In this document: positions 1 through 8,240 of the stretch, piece after piece
How the letters are laid out: each line of letters begins with the position of its first letter
Numbering within the stretch: position 1 is the stretch's first letter
From: Rhizobium johnstonii 3841
GTDB taxonomy: Bacteria > Pseudomonadota > Alphaproteobacteria > Rhizobiales > Rhizobiaceae
DNA: 64,000 bases
Reading direction: 5' to 3'
Assembly: GCF_000009265.1 (NCBI RefSeq)
Contig: NC_008380.1
Location: forward strand, 501,501-565,500
Position numbers and translations under genes: made by a program
Notes under the pieces: generated by a model
What the model saw: only the letters and a program-made list of their open reading frames with translations
Databases searched by the model: none
Told to the model about the DNA's origin: nothing

Positions 1-1
1 G

Positions 2-571
2 TTAACCGCGCGAGGCGATATCGATCTGTTGAAAACGGCAGAGACTTTGGCAACGCAGGCCACCGAAACGCGTCCGGATTTTGCCGATGGATATCGCGAG
101 TTTGGCGTTGCGAAATTGTTGCAGGGTGCATTTGACCAAAGCGCCGAGGCAATGGAAGTGGCAGAGAGCCTTGCCCCGCATTATGCGGATGTTATTGCCG
201 ACTACGCGGACACTTTGGTTCATTGTTCGCTCCCTGCCATCGCCTTGCGAAAGATCGAGCGGGCAATTGAGTTGAACCCGCTCAGTCCCGACACCTATTT
301 CTGGACCGCTGCCGGAGCAAATTATGCCCTTGGCGAATTCGAAGCTTCGCTGGATTACATTGGGCAAATGGCCGATGCCAGTTTGGCCGACAGGCTGGCG
401 GCCGCAAACTGGGCCATGTTGGGCCATCAGGACAAGGCGCGGACCTTCGTCAGGAGATTTCGCGAAGTCAACCCGGACTTCGACGTGGACAAATGGCTGT
501 CCGCGGTTCCGAGTAAGGAGCAATGGCATAAGGATCTTTACCGAGAAGGCCTGAAGAAAGCTGGATTTTAA
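2..571 (+). CDS. TPR-containing protein, C-terminal part
   Basis: The reading frame is open to the left edge, so this is the C-terminal end of a longer protein. A TTG at 29 is not a convincing start. The visible ~190 residues form helical pairs typical of tetratricopeptide repeats (for example A-x2-A-L-x2-I-E-R-A-I-E-L-N-P around residues 80-93 and a further repeat after it). In rhizobia such C-termini often end regulators or class III adenylate cyclases that carry an N-terminal effector domain, but that domain lies outside the window. A small gene follows 28 bp downstream on the same strand and may be co-transcribed. The partial status is certain; the parent family is inferred. Confidence 0.6.
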   Translation, partial: LTARGDIDLLKTAETLATQATETRPDFADGYREFGVAKLLQGAFDQSAEAMEVAESLAPHYADVIADYADTLVHCSLPAIALRKIERAIELNPLSPDTYFWTAAGANYALGEFEASLDYIGQMADASLADRLAAANWAMLGHQDKARTFVRRFREVNPDFDVDKWLSAVPSKEQWHKDLYREGLKKAGF

Positions 572-599
572 ACACCAATCATTAGAAGAGGGAAAAAGC

Positions 600-818
600 A
601 TGGCTAGAGTTGTTGTTATTAGTGTTGAAGGCGACGATGCTCTCTGGGTCGCCGATCTTGACGCCGGCACGGTCGTGCCTCTTCCGTCTCCCAAGTCGGG
701 CGGGCTGAAAGCGGTGACCGACCTTCGCGCGACCGGGTCAATCGTGACGAAGGGCGTCAATCTGGCCGTGGTTGTCAAGTCTGCGGAGGCGGCATTGTCG
801 GGCCATTATGATGGCTGA
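600..818 (+). CDS. small hypothetical protein (72 aa)
   Basis: This 72-residue protein begins at an ATG preceded by a purine-rich AGAAGAGG site. It is beta-rich and compact, has no signal peptide and no membrane segment, and contains an alternating V/I/D pattern (MARVVVISVEGDD). I do not recognise a family. It lies 28 bp after the TPR-protein gene in the same orientation, so the two may be one transcript. The good ribosome site and clean stop support a real gene. Confidence 0.5.
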   Translation: MARVVVISVEGDDALWVADLDAGTVVPLPSPKSGGLKAVTDLRATGSIVTKGVNLAVVVKSAEAALSGHYDG

Positions 819-910
819 TCGCCTATAATCTCTTCATCATCACGCTGGATGGCGGGCCGCGATGACCGCTCGCCTTCCAGCGCCAAATAGGCGCCGCACG
901 GGTCGTGGCC

Positions 911-1156
911 TCATTCTTTGATGGGGATTCCGGCTTCGATCGCAGCGTCGATGAAGGCCTGCCGCGCCTCTTCCCGGTTTCGTTTTCCCGCCATGACATC
1001 CGCGCAAACCGCACAGGCCTTGTCCAAGGCAGGCCCCTCTTCGGTCGGCCAGTCTTCGACTAGCGCCCATGTAGCGGCCTGGGTCGTCTGGATCACCACC
1101 CACTGATCCGGGCCTTCTAGGGCAAGCGTTACCGGCTTCTTCCAATTGGTTTCCAT
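911..1156 (-). CDS. DUF982 domain protein
   Basis: This 81-residue protein has the pattern of DUF982, a small family found mainly in Rhizobiales, often in many copies per genome. Visible features are an N-terminal W-K-K-P-V-T-L, a central Q-A-A-x-W-A-L-x2-D-W-P segment, a conserved A-C-A-V-C-x2-V pair of cysteines and the C-terminal A-R-Q-A-F-I-D-A-A-I-E-A-G. The frame extends upstream, but the ATG at 1156 opens the conserved domain and gives the family's usual length. The family has no established biochemical function. Confidence 0.75.
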   Translation of the reverse strand: METNWKKPVTLALEGPDQWVVIQTTQAATWALVEDWPTEEGPALDKACAVCADVMAGKRNREEARQAFIDAAIEAGIPIKE

Positions 1157-1331
1157 GATCTCAGGACCTCCGCTGCGTGCTCTCTGCCGTTGCAACCTGC
1201 ACACATAGGGCGATTCATCCGGCGTGGCGAGGCGCAGTATGAACGAGATGCTTTTCTCGAGCAGCGAACTACTGGGATGTGCTTTTCGAAAAGGGTTCTT
1301 GCCGCCGTTTTGCGCGCTTATGCGGCGCCTC

Positions 1332-1853
1332 CTAGAATTCCTGCACGAATTCACACGCCAGCAAGGTTTTGCCGGGTAAGGCATTGCCTTGGCGGGCAAT
1401 GATAGAGACCTTTCCAGGCCCGGCCATTCCGGGTTCCGGCTGCAGATCTGCGGGAAGTTCAAGCGAATAGCCCTTCGTGGATGTGCCGAGCAGGTCTGAG
1501 GTCTCTGCCTTCAAACCGTATTTCGCGGCCAGATCGTCGGCGCGTTCGCCCTCGATCAAGACGCCAACAGCGTTGCTAGCAAAGAAAATCTCGGTCGACT
1601 TAAAGCCGTCGCGGCCTATCTGGTTCGGGAGTTTGTAGATCGCCGCGCCCAAGGATGACGTGTCCGGCTTGGCCAGAGCTTCCACGACATCATAGATCTT
1701 CATTGCCGATGTCATCGTATAGGGTGGCTTGCAAAGGGCTGCGTCAAAGAACTTGTCATTGGCCGAGTCGGCAAGAACCTGTCCAGCCTGAAATGTCGCA
1801 AAAGCGACGTACGCAGAGAAGGCGGCGTAGCGAATGAATTTGGCGTTGCGCAT
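1332..1853 (-). CDS. secreted hypothetical protein
   Basis: This 173-residue protein has an N-terminal signal peptide (positive RNAKFIR, hydrophobic AAFSAYVAFATF, likely cleavage after residues 28-29, VLA-DS). The mature part is about 145 residues with two cysteines (C41 and near the C terminus) that could form a disulfide bridge in the periplasm. I recognise no domain. The start ATG at 1853 fits the signal peptide, though the ribosome site is weak. It stands alone, with its 3' end facing the DUF982 gene region. Confidence 0.6.
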   Translation of the reverse strand: MRNAKFIRYAAFSAYVAFATFQAGQVLADSANDKFFDAALCKPPYTMTSAMKIYDVVEALAKPDTSSLGAAIYKLPNQIGRDGFKSTEIFFASNAVGVLIEGERADDLAAKYGLKAETSDLLGTSTKGYSLELPADLQPEPGMAGPGKVSIIARQGNALPGKTLLACEFVQEF

Positions 1854-2049
1854 GAAACATTCCCGAGAAAGTGGCTGTCGTGGATTCGTGTGTTGCGAAT
1901 GCCTAGGGGATCCGAAGCAGTTATGCTACCCAAAGTTTAATCTCTCGGCTCCACTCTTCTCTTCCGTCTGGCCGCGCTGATGGGTAGGATAAGTGCTATC
2001 GGACGCCGAGACGGAGATATCGCAGCGCCGATCCGAAGGCAGGAGAGTC

Positions 2050-2232
2050 ATGATCGCAGCCTATTTTGACGAAATCATCATGTTTTGCGCCGGCCTATGG
2101 ATGACATCCGTCGGCTTTGATTATCTGCCATATCCAGGCAAGCCGGCCAGCCGGCCGCCCCTGCTTCGCCATTTCAAATGGATGGGTCCCTTGCTGCTCG
2201 CGATCGCCATCGTTCTGGCCGCTGCCTCCTAG
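2050..2232 (+). CDS. small membrane protein (60 aa)
   Basis: The ATG at 2050 is chosen because a strong GGCAGGAGAG ribosome site sits just upstream; an earlier in-frame start at 1993 lacks one. The 60-residue product has a hydrophobic N-terminal stretch (IIMFCAGLWMTSVGF) and a C-terminal membrane segment (MGPLLLAIAIVLAAA), with a basic proline-rich loop between them. It is a typical rhizobial small inner-membrane protein of unknown role. Confidence 0.55.
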   Translation: MIAAYFDEIIMFCAGLWMTSVGFDYLPYPGKPASRPPLLRHFKWMGPLLLAIAIVLAAAS

Positions 2233-2336
2233 AGCAATTCCAGCAAAAGTGCGTAGCGGTTTTGCGTCCGGAATTGCGTGAAAACAAAGAGATAGAGCAT
2301 TTCCGTGATTCGGAGAAAAGCGGGAATGCTCTAGAG
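2232..2336. repeat. AGCAATTCC-type intergenic repeat, copy 1
   Basis: This ~105-bp element carries two inverted repeats. The first pairs GCAATTCC (2234-2241) with GGAATTGC (2270-2277). The second pairs AGAGCATTTCCG (2294-2305) with CGGGAATGCTCT (2321-2332). A close full copy lies at 13185-13287, and shortened relatives at 11761-11800, 24045-24078 (inverted) and, more diverged, 60536-60635. It resembles dispersed rhizobial intergenic mosaic elements. Confidence 0.8.
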
Positions 2337-2362
2337 CCGCGTGCTCACGCTGGAGTGAAGCA

Positions 2363-2659
2363 ATGACCGAGATGTTGGCCTGCCCGTCCGGCGGATTGGA
2401 CAAAACAGAATCGATCATCCACCGCGGTTCCTACATTCTTCGATGCGCCGCCTGCGGCGAAACGATTGTCGCCACATCATTTATGGCGATGCTCGACTCG
2501 GATCACCAGTGTTCGGCCTTTATCGATCCGGGTCCCGGAAAACACCCTTCGCCAGAGACGCTCGTCGCGCGTGGGCCGTTCCGGCAGATCGCAACGGCAA
2601 TCAGTGCCGCGGCGAGTGACGGAACTCTGATACGTCTGATCTCTGAAGCGAAAGTTTGA
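2363..2659 (+). CDS. hypothetical protein with CxxC motif
   Basis: This 98-residue soluble protein starts at an ATG preceded by CTGGAGTG. It has a C-x2-C pair (RCAACGE, residues 28-34) that could be half of a zinc ribbon, with another cysteine at about position 50 (DHQCSAF). There is no signal peptide or membrane segment. I do not recognise the family. It directly follows an intergenic repeat, and its 3' end converges with the secreted protein encoded on the other strand. Confidence 0.5.
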   Translation: MTEMLACPSGGLDKTESIIHRGSYILRCAACGETIVATSFMAMLDSDHQCSAFIDPGPGKHPSPETLVARGPFRQIATAISAAASDGTLIRLISEAKV

Positions 2660-2685
2660 AGTCCGCCTTTACACAGCTGGCGCCC

Positions 2686-4164
2686 TCATGGGCGTAACCG
2701 GACGAGAATCTTGGCTCCAGGAACCCTCAACTGTTCCGCCAGCGCTTCCAGATCCTTCCTATCTGTTCCCGCCAGAACGATACGACCATCCATGATCGGC
2801 TCCCTCATCCAGGGTTCCATGACGACCTTGTCTTTGATCAGCATCTGCGTTTGTCGGCCCAATACCGCCTGCGTGAAATCGCGGAATGTGGCGGCGCTTT
2901 CCGGGGTGAGCACGATATTCAGGCCCTGGTCGTAGGACATGGGGGACAGGCTTACCTCCGCACTCTTCACCTCAAGCGAGACGGGTGCGATCGCCGTGGC
3001 CGCGTCATCGCCCGTCGTAACGGTCGTATCCTGCGATGCCGTTGGCGGGGCAGGCGGTGTCGAAAGGTCATCCATGATGCCCGGCCCGGCCCTGGCCGAT
3101 GGCAGCGGCTCGATATGCAAATCGGGCGTCTGCAAGTCTCTTGCCGTCAGCACGGCGGGAAGCGGCAAGCTGGCCGGCATATCCTCGCGTTGGATGTGGG
3201 TGTATGTGCGCAACCTCGTCCCTCCTGCCTCAACGGTGACGATCTCCGACGCTTCGAGTGTCGAACCATCGTCCAGGGACACCATGAGCTCGACGCTTCG
3301 GCTCTTGCTGGCGCGTTTGAGGGAAGCCAGCTGATCGGCGGTGAGGTTCTTTGCTCGCTCGGCAAAGCCCGTCATCAAATTTGCGATCGCCGGCTGCTGC
3401 GACTGGCTGAACGCTGCGGCGTCGGCTTCCTCCGACAGGGAAAGGGTTGCCGTGTGTGCGGTCGCGTCGGTGGATTTCAGGGTCCAGGTCGATATCACCG
3501 GAACACTGACTCCGCCATAATCTTCATCCCGCGAGGTCGCCGAGGCCGGTCCGACGTCCATGGTCTCATCCTTGTAGGATTGTCCCGTGGCGAGCAGTTG
3601 CGCCTCCGGCACCATGGCGGCAACAATTTGAAGAGGGTTTGCCTCGATGGTGTTGATGATCTCATAGAGCCCGCTTTCGGGTGCCGCGGGGACCCCGCCC
3701 GGTCCATTGGCCACCATCGCCCGCATGTGCGCCACGATCTGGTCGACACCGGCGACATCGCGCGGGTTGCCGTTCAGGTCGGTTTCGAGTTCGAGCGTAG
3801 CGGTGCCATAGGCCGTGAGGGAATTCCGATAGAGTAGGTTCATCTGATAGCTGTCGGCAAGACCAGCCATGCCTTCCGGCAAATCTGCGCTGAGGGACCA
3901 GCGGACCCGCATGCCGTCTTCATCCCGCGACAGGACGGTCATAGCCTGGCGAAACGCGCCGCGCGCCGTCACCGGCGGGGTGCCTGATTTGTCGAACCAG
4001 AACGACATATCGGTCTCGGTCGCTTTTTGAACGCGGTAGCTGCGCTCGACGCCGGTCGCTGGCGCGTAGCCGGGGATCGTGACGCCGCCGGCGGACCATG
4101 CCGGATGGGAGAGTATGAGGCAAATGCAAAACCAGGCAAATCTCTTCCAGTGCGGCGATGTCAT
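2686..4164 (-). CDS. secreted hypothetical protein (492 aa)
   Basis: The preferred start is the ATG at 4164, which places a signal peptide at the N terminus (MTSPHWKRFAWFCICLILSH, cleavage near AWSAG). The mature ~465 residues are rich in beta-strand pattern with long T/S/A stretches and a P/A/T-rich linker around residues 355-390. It ends with a small domain (LIKDKVVMEPWMREP... GTDRKDLEALAEQLRVPGAKI) that could be a separate alpha/beta unit. No catalytic motif is visible. It is probably periplasmic or outer-membrane associated. I do not recognise the family. Confidence 0.6.
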   Translation of the reverse strand: MTSPHWKRFAWFCICLILSHPAWSAGGVTIPGYAPATGVERSYRVQKATETDMSFWFDKSGTPPVTARGAFRQAMTVLSRDEDGMRVRWSLSADLPEGMAGLADSYQMNLLYRNSLTAYGTATLELETDLNGNPRDVAGVDQIVAHMRAMVANGPGGVPAAPESGLYEIINTIEANPLQIVAAMVPEAQLLATGQSYKDETMDVGPASATSRDEDYGGVSVPVISTWTLKSTDATAHTATLSLSEEADAAAFSQSQQPAIANLMTGFAERAKNLTADQLASLKRASKSRSVELMVSLDDGSTLEASEIVTVEAGGTRLRTYTHIQREDMPASLPLPAVLTARDLQTPDLHIEPLPSARAGPGIMDDLSTPPAPPTASQDTTVTTGDDAATAIAPVSLEVKSAEVSLSPMSYDQGLNIVLTPESAATFRDFTQAVLGRQTQMLIKDKVVMEPWMREPIMDGRIVLAGTDRKDLEALAEQLRVPGAKILVRLRP

Positions 4165-4380
4165 GCGGGCAGGGGCCTCTGAACATTGAAGGTTGTAGGG
4201 CGCTTTCCGGCTGTCGGCGCGCGAGCATATTTGCATATGAAGAGGATGGGTAGTGCCGTTGCCGCAATAACCGTTTTGCGCGAAACTGCTTCAGGTTTTC
4301 AAGATTGAGATCGGGAGATCAAGGTTAAGCACTTCTCATCGGCCGCTACAGTTTCGGCCCCAAGGCAGCGAAACGAAAAA

Positions 4381-4830
4381 CTATTGCGCGATCGGGTAGT
4401 CTCTTGAATATGCATCCCGTTCTTCCTTCCCGACCAAGGATGAGTAATAGCCGCTGCAAACCAGATATGAGCACTCATCCGGGTTGCCCGTTTGCCATCC
4501 CGGCTGGCAGAGTACAACGCGATGGAATTTGGCGTTGCAAAGTCCGTGGTTTGCCAGCAGCCGCGGATCGTTTCCGAAATACGCGCTTATGGCTTTCTCG
4601 CGAGTCCATGCAGGCACGACTTTCCAATCAGCGTCGCCGCCCTCATCGGTCACGTTGGCGATCGCACAGAACGACCAGTTAGATATCATGATCGGCTGAT
4701 CGCAGGAAAAAGCCTGGACGGTGCTTCCCAGCAAGATCGAAATCAATACCAACAATCGCCGGACGCAAACGACCACGCTCTTCTCCCCCATACCGCTTAT
4801 TCGCATCGCGCTTCTACCCCCAAGATTCAT
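4381..4830 (-). CDS. secreted cysteine-containing hypothetical protein
   Basis: The ATG at 4830 is preferred because an AGGA ribosome site lies 8 bp upstream; later ATGs at 4806 and 4791 are alternatives. All give a signal peptide ending near STVQAFS. The mature ~105 residues have six or more cysteines (SCDQP, FCAIA, GLCNA, VLCQPGW, ECSYLVCSG), suggesting a disulfide-bonded periplasmic protein. There is no known domain. It ends 3' to 3' with nothing else obvious in the region. Confidence 0.55.
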   Translation of the reverse strand: MNLGGRSAMRISGMGEKSVVVCVRRLLVLISILLGSTVQAFSCDQPIMISNWSFCAIANVTDEGGDADWKVVPAWTREKAISAYFGNDPRLLANHGLCNAKFHRVVLCQPGWQTGNPDECSYLVCSGYYSSLVGKEERDAYSRDYPIAQ

Positions 4831-5083
4831 TGCAGCGATCCTAGCAGAAGGGACTGGATAGTAGAAGATCATAACTAAGAATATTTTCCTAGTTCATGGA
4901 TCGTTCTAGCGGTAGGTTTGCCGCCATCGCAACCACGGACTGTTAGATGCTGAGTAATTTTTTTCTCAGGGGTGAGGTGATGGCGCGGGCGAGCTGTGGC
5001 CGTCGCGCGCTGCATGAACGGAGTTTCCGCAACAGGCTCCGGAGGGCGGGCGGATACCGACCGACAACACGGGCGAGGGGCTG

Positions 5084-5671
5084 ATGGCGGAATTCAACCC
5101 TCGCGACAAAAGCCGAACCAGTCAGGGAAAGACGCGGGCGATGGTGCGCAAGCATACTGCTCCGCCGGGCGCGGCGGATGACGGTAGCCTTCGCTGGCAA
5201 TGGTTCACCATTCAGCTGCTGGAATCTGCGGCCTTCACGACCCTGAGTGCGAACGCCTGCCGCGCCTTCTTCCGCATCGTCATCGAGCACACGGCCCACG
5301 CTGCCTTGGAAAACGGCAAGCTGATCGTGACCCACCCTCAGTTCGTGTCCTACGGCGTGACCGGCGAATATGTGGCCGATGCGATCGATGAGCTCGAATA
5401 TAAGGGGCTGATAAAAGTTCGCCGCGGCCGGGCGGGCAGTGGTGTCGCGCATCCCAACCGGTTCACGCTGACTTTTGTCGGTGACCATGAAGGTGCGCCA
5501 CCCACCGACGAGTGGAAGCGATGCACGGCGGAGAGGTGCCGGAAATGGTCCGAGACCGACCGCAAGATTGCCGCCGACAAACGCGGGCGCGTCGGCAGGA
5601 AGAAAAAATCCCCACTTCGGAATCCCGAAATCCCCCCGCTTCGGGATTCCGAAATCCGCCGCGCTTCGTGA
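5084..5671 (+). CDS. HTH-type protein with repeat-bearing C terminus
   Basis: This 195-residue protein starts at an ATG after a GAGGGG site. Residues ~35-125 look like a winged-helix unit: a helix ending AFFRIVIEH, a conserved G-K-L-x-V-T segment, then YGVTGEYVADAIDELEYKGLIKV-type recognition and wing helices, and a P-N-R-F-x-L-T-F strand. A TDEWKR motif follows. This layout matches a family I know from Rhizobiales genomes, often near mobile DNA, whose function is not established. The C-terminal tail (residues ~178-190) is a two-unit repeat LRNPEIPP/LRDSEIRR encoded by palindromic DNA units. Another frame reads similar repeats further downstream, which hints at an old frameshift near the 3' end. 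Confidence 0.6.
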   Translation: MAEFNPRDKSRTSQGKTRAMVRKHTAPPGAADDGSLRWQWFTIQLLESAAFTTLSANACRAFFRIVIEHTAHAALENGKLIVTHPQFVSYGVTGEYVADAIDELEYKGLIKVRRGRAGSGVAHPNRFTLTFVGDHEGAPPTDEWKRCTAERCRKWSETDRKIAADKRGRVGRKKKSPLRNPEIPPLRDSEIRRAS

Positions 5672-5732
5672 GATGTCGCCATGAGGAAAAATTGAATGGT
5701 TTCAATGCCGCAACCAATTTCGGGATTCCGAA
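5616..5732. repeat. three 14-bp palindromes TTCGGRATYCCGAA
   Basis: Three near-identical palindromic units lie at 5616-5629 (TTCGGAATCCCGAA), 5640-5653 (TTCGGGATTCCGAA) and 5719-5732 (TTCGGGATTCCGAA). Unit 1 is the exact reverse complement of units 2 and 3. Units 1 and 2 are 24 bp apart, so they encode an in-frame 8-residue repeat in the HTH gene; unit 3 is beyond its stop codon. They look like binding sites (iteron-like or autoregulatory). Confidence 0.75.
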
Positions 5733-5760
5733 GTGCTATATAGATCTTGGTGGGGTGTCC

Positions 5761-6459
5761 CTAACGAAGACACTTTGCCACGATCAGGAACTCCGTCTCC
5801 CGACCCCCGATCTTCCCGGCCGAAACGGTGCGAAGCACAAGACCGAAAGCTTCATAGAGCCAATAAAGCGGGGGAATTCTATCCTTGAGCGCATGCACCT
5901 GCGTCGACACATATTCGCCGACAAAGACGACATCCATCCCGAGGTCTTTCAATGTCCCGGCAATCTCCGAATGGGATGCCTCTGCGGCATGCTCGACGCG
6001 GAACGGCGCATAGCCCGGCTTTCCGGCGTTTTTCTGCCTGAGAACGTAGCGATAGAACAAGACGTGGGTCCACCAGGGCGTCAGGTCGGTGAAGATCCCT
6101 TTGGCTGAATTCAGGATCGGACCCTTGACGAACACCAGACCACCGGGAGACAGGGTATCATGGGCTCTCAACAAGGCAGAGCGCGGGCTTTCCAAATGTT
6201 CGAGGACGTCCCAGAAGACGCAGGCGTCGAAGTGACGATCTCCATAGTCGATGGTTTGAGCGTCGCCGAGGATCCTCTCAGCGGCGTCCTGGTTCTTTTC
6301 GAGTTGCTCCTTGGAGATGTCGACAACGGTATATCGCGCACCTTTCAAGGGGATATGCGTGCGGGAGCCGCCCCCGACCTCAAGGATATTTGTATCAGTC
6401 TTGCTGGAAAATGCTGATTGTGCGTGCGAGAGCGCGTCGTTTACCCACGGCGAAGCCAT
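5761..6459 (-). CDS. class I SAM-dependent methyltransferase
   Basis: This 232-residue protein has the Methyltransf_11-type Rossmann fold: motif I ILEVGGGSR at residues ~25-33, the acidic end of strand 2 (YTVVDIS, ~43-49), motif II/III FDACVFWDVLEHLESP (~77-92) and the post-motif LSPGGLVFVKG (~103-113). The C-terminal half, with W-W-T-H-V-L-F-Y and two hydrophobic stretches, probably binds the substrate, which cannot be deduced. The start ATG follows GGGAGGGAAAGATT. It is divergent from a lipoprotein gene across a 198-bp AT-rich gap. Confidence 0.8.
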   Translation of the reverse strand: MASPWVNDALSHAQSAFSSKTDTNILEVGGGSRTHIPLKGARYTVVDISKEQLEKNQDAAERILGDAQTIDYGDRHFDACVFWDVLEHLESPRSALLRAHDTLSPGGLVFVKGPILNSAKGIFTDLTPWWTHVLFYRYVLRQKNAGKPGYAPFRVEHAAEASHSEIAGTLKDLGMDVVFVGEYVSTQVHALKDRIPPLYWLYEAFGLVLRTVSAGKIGGRETEFLIVAKCLR

Positions 6460-6657
6460 AATCTTTCCCTCCCGAAAGATTAGCGTTTACGACTATAAGT
6501 AAGCATTAATATAATATTTTAGCAATGTTTTAAGCATGTCTGGGCAAGTGGCGCGTCCGGCCGGAATTGGCAGGCAAGCCGTCAGCCTAGTTTCGCGCAA
6601 CCTTCCTGATGTATCCGCAGGTCTGGTGATTCAGAGGCGCTTCAGCCGGAGGAATGC

Positions 6658-6978
6658 ATGACGGTGGGACTTTTTCGGGCTCTGGCTGTCCTGGCGATGA
6701 TGACGGCCCTTGGCGGCTGCATCGACCATGCCAATGATCCCGTGCTCCTGGCGGTCGGCGTGCCGGTCAATCCGCCGGTCGTTGCGCACGGCCTTTGCAT
6801 GACCGACGGCAACGCCATGTATGACGAGGCGAGGAAGCAGTATCAGCTGCGCGCCCAGCTGACCGGATATGCTCAGGCCGATGAGCTTGAGGCCGAAACG
6901 ATAGCGCGCGCTGCCGCCCATCGCCAATATGTCGCTTGCCTCTCCGGCCAGGGTTACCGGACATTATACGCGAATTGA
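6658..6978 (+). CDS. small lipoprotein, hypothetical
   Basis: The ATG at 6658 follows a GCCGGAGGA ribosome site. The 106-residue product begins with a lipoprotein signal peptide ending in the lipobox L-G-G-C (C21), so it should be lipid-anchored at the membrane. The mature part is about 85 residues, with helical composition after residue 50 and cysteines at 47 and 94. I do not recognise a family. Confidence 0.6.
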   Translation: MTVGLFRALAVLAMMTALGGCIDHANDPVLLAVGVPVNPPVVAHGLCMTDGNAMYDEARKQYQLRAQLTGYAQADELEAETIARAAAHRQYVACLSGQGYRTLYAN

Positions 6979-7169
6979 GAACAGAGAATTCACGTTTCCT
7001 CACAAACGCCGTTTGAGCCCTCTTTCTGATTACGACTTTTCACGTTTTTTGGCGATTTGGTCACGCCCGATCGCCTGCAATCACGAGTTTTGGAAGTTGC
7101 GCGCCGCGGCGGAACTCCGCAGTTGGGAAGCGCATTTTCCCGAGATAAATCCAGTAAGGAGGGTTTATC

Positions 7170-7541
7170 ATGAAGATGCTCAGTCTCACCCCTTCCACCG
7201 CCGCCCTCGGCGCCCTTCTCGCCCTCACGTCGATCATCCCTGTGCAGGCAGCACCCGTTCAGACGGCTCGGCCGCCCGCTGTCTCGGACGTAAAAGTGGT
7301 GCAATATAAACCACATGCCGGTTCATGGCATGGCTATCGGGGCTTTCGCACCGAGCGCCCCGGCACCCGCCGCCACTCCGATGGCTACTGGTATCCGCTT
7401 GCCGCTTTCGGCGTCGAGGCCGGCACCACGGGCTCCATCGTCCGCCCGCCGGTGAACAGGCCGGCAGCTCCGGAAATGTGCAACCCTACGTTTTCCGGAT
7501 CGATCGGTCCCGGCAGCATGCCGTGTGATAACGGCTATTGA
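7170..7541 (+). CDS. small secreted protein, TGSI type
   Basis: This 123-residue product has a strong AAGGAGGG ribosome site and a clear signal peptide (MKMLSLTPSTAALGALLALT, cleavage near VQA-AP). The mature protein has a WHGYRGFR...RRHSDGYWYPLAAFG aromatic segment, a GTTGSIV motif and a C-terminal C-x(n)-GSMPCDNGY tail. It resembles small exported rhizobial proteins with a conserved aromatic block. The neighbouring gene at 7693 shares the signal peptide, the TGSI motif and the C...C..Y ending, so the two are probably distant paralogues. Confidence 0.65.
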   Translation: MKMLSLTPSTAALGALLALTSIIPVQAAPVQTARPPAVSDVKVVQYKPHAGSWHGYRGFRTERPGTRRHSDGYWYPLAAFGVEAGTTGSIVRPPVNRPAAPEMCNPTFSGSIGPGSMPCDNGY

Positions 7542-7556
7542 GCCGGCAAATGAAGG

Positions 7557-7579
7557 AGGCGGCGATGAGCCGCCTTTTT
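7557..7579 (+). terminator. rho-independent terminator
   Basis: The inverted repeat AGGCGGC (7557-7563) / GCCGCCT (7569-7575) is followed by a T run to 7579. It lies 16 bp after the stop codon of the secreted-protein gene that ends at 7541. Confidence 0.75.
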
Positions 7580-7692
7580 CTCGATCGGGCCGCCGCTCAC
7601 ATATCCGTGACCTCTTATTTGACACCGTAGTATGTGACAGATCGCCTTCCTAACTCCGGGACGTAAATTCCACGAATCCTCCGAAGGAGACG

Positions 7693-8001
7693 ATGATGAC
7701 CACGACTTTCAAGACCGGCCTGATGGCCGCTGCCTTCGGCGCAATCCTCGGCCTCTCGGCCTTCTCGGCCACGGCAGCTCCCCTCCAGTCGAGCGCGACA
7801 GAGCAGGGCGCAGCCGAGCGTCCGGTTGCGAGCCAAGAAACCAAGGTCGAGCACGACAGGCGCACGACGGGTTCGATCGGCGATCGCGCCTCGGAAACCT
7901 CAGGTCGGATGACGCCCTACATGATGAACCCGAAGAAGCCCCTCAAGATGGATTGCAAGCTCGGCTTCAACCCGGGGAGCGGCTCCAGCTGCAACTATTG
8001 A
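7693..8001 (+). CDS. small secreted protein, TGSI type
   Basis: The gene starts after GAAGGAGACG; the ATG at 7693 or the adjacent one at 7696 could be used. The 102-residue product has a signal peptide (FKTGLMAAAFGAILGLSAFS, cleavage near ATA-AP). A charged low-complexity region, an RTTGSIGDR motif and a C-terminal D-C-K-L-G-F-N-P-G-S-G-S-S-C-N-Y tail follow. The overall plan parallels the gene at 7170. The function is unknown and a periplasmic location is expected. Confidence 0.65.
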   Translation: MMTTTFKTGLMAAAFGAILGLSAFSATAAPLQSSATEQGAAERPVASQETKVEHDRRTTGSIGDRASETSGRMTPYMMNPKKPLKMDCKLGFNPGSGSSCNY

Positions 8002-8029
8002 GGACACCTCGGCATCTCGCGATTTGAGC

Positions 8030-8055
8030 GGGGCGGCTTCCAGGCTGCCCCTTTC
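8030..8055 (+). terminator. possible terminator hairpin
   Basis: GGGGCGGC (8030-8037) pairs with GCTGCCCC (8044-8051), with one G-T pair, and a short T run follows. It sits 29 bp after the stop of the gene at 7693. The weak T run lowers confidence. Confidence 0.4.
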
Positions 8056-8240
8056 GCGTGTCGATTGATAATCTTGCATTGGCTGCAAAAATGCAATAAG
8101 TACGAAATGCAGCAACTGTTGGCAGTGGTGTTGCGAAAAGCCGCAGCCAAGAGCGATTGACGCGTTTGCCTTGGAATTGCCATGCTCGCCGCGATGGTCG
8201 CATTTCATAATCAATCGAATTTCAGACAGGTGGGATAGTC

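Noticed and set aside
5616..5732. Palindromic repeats as a CRISPR array
   Set aside because: There are only three units, the spacing is uneven (24 and 79 bp), one gap is coding, and there are no cas genes.
5512..6108. Open frame on the plus strand running from the HTH gene into the methyltransferase
   Set aside because: It is out of frame with the HTH gene and antisense to the methyltransferase; only its repeat part is meaningful, as a possible frameshift trace.
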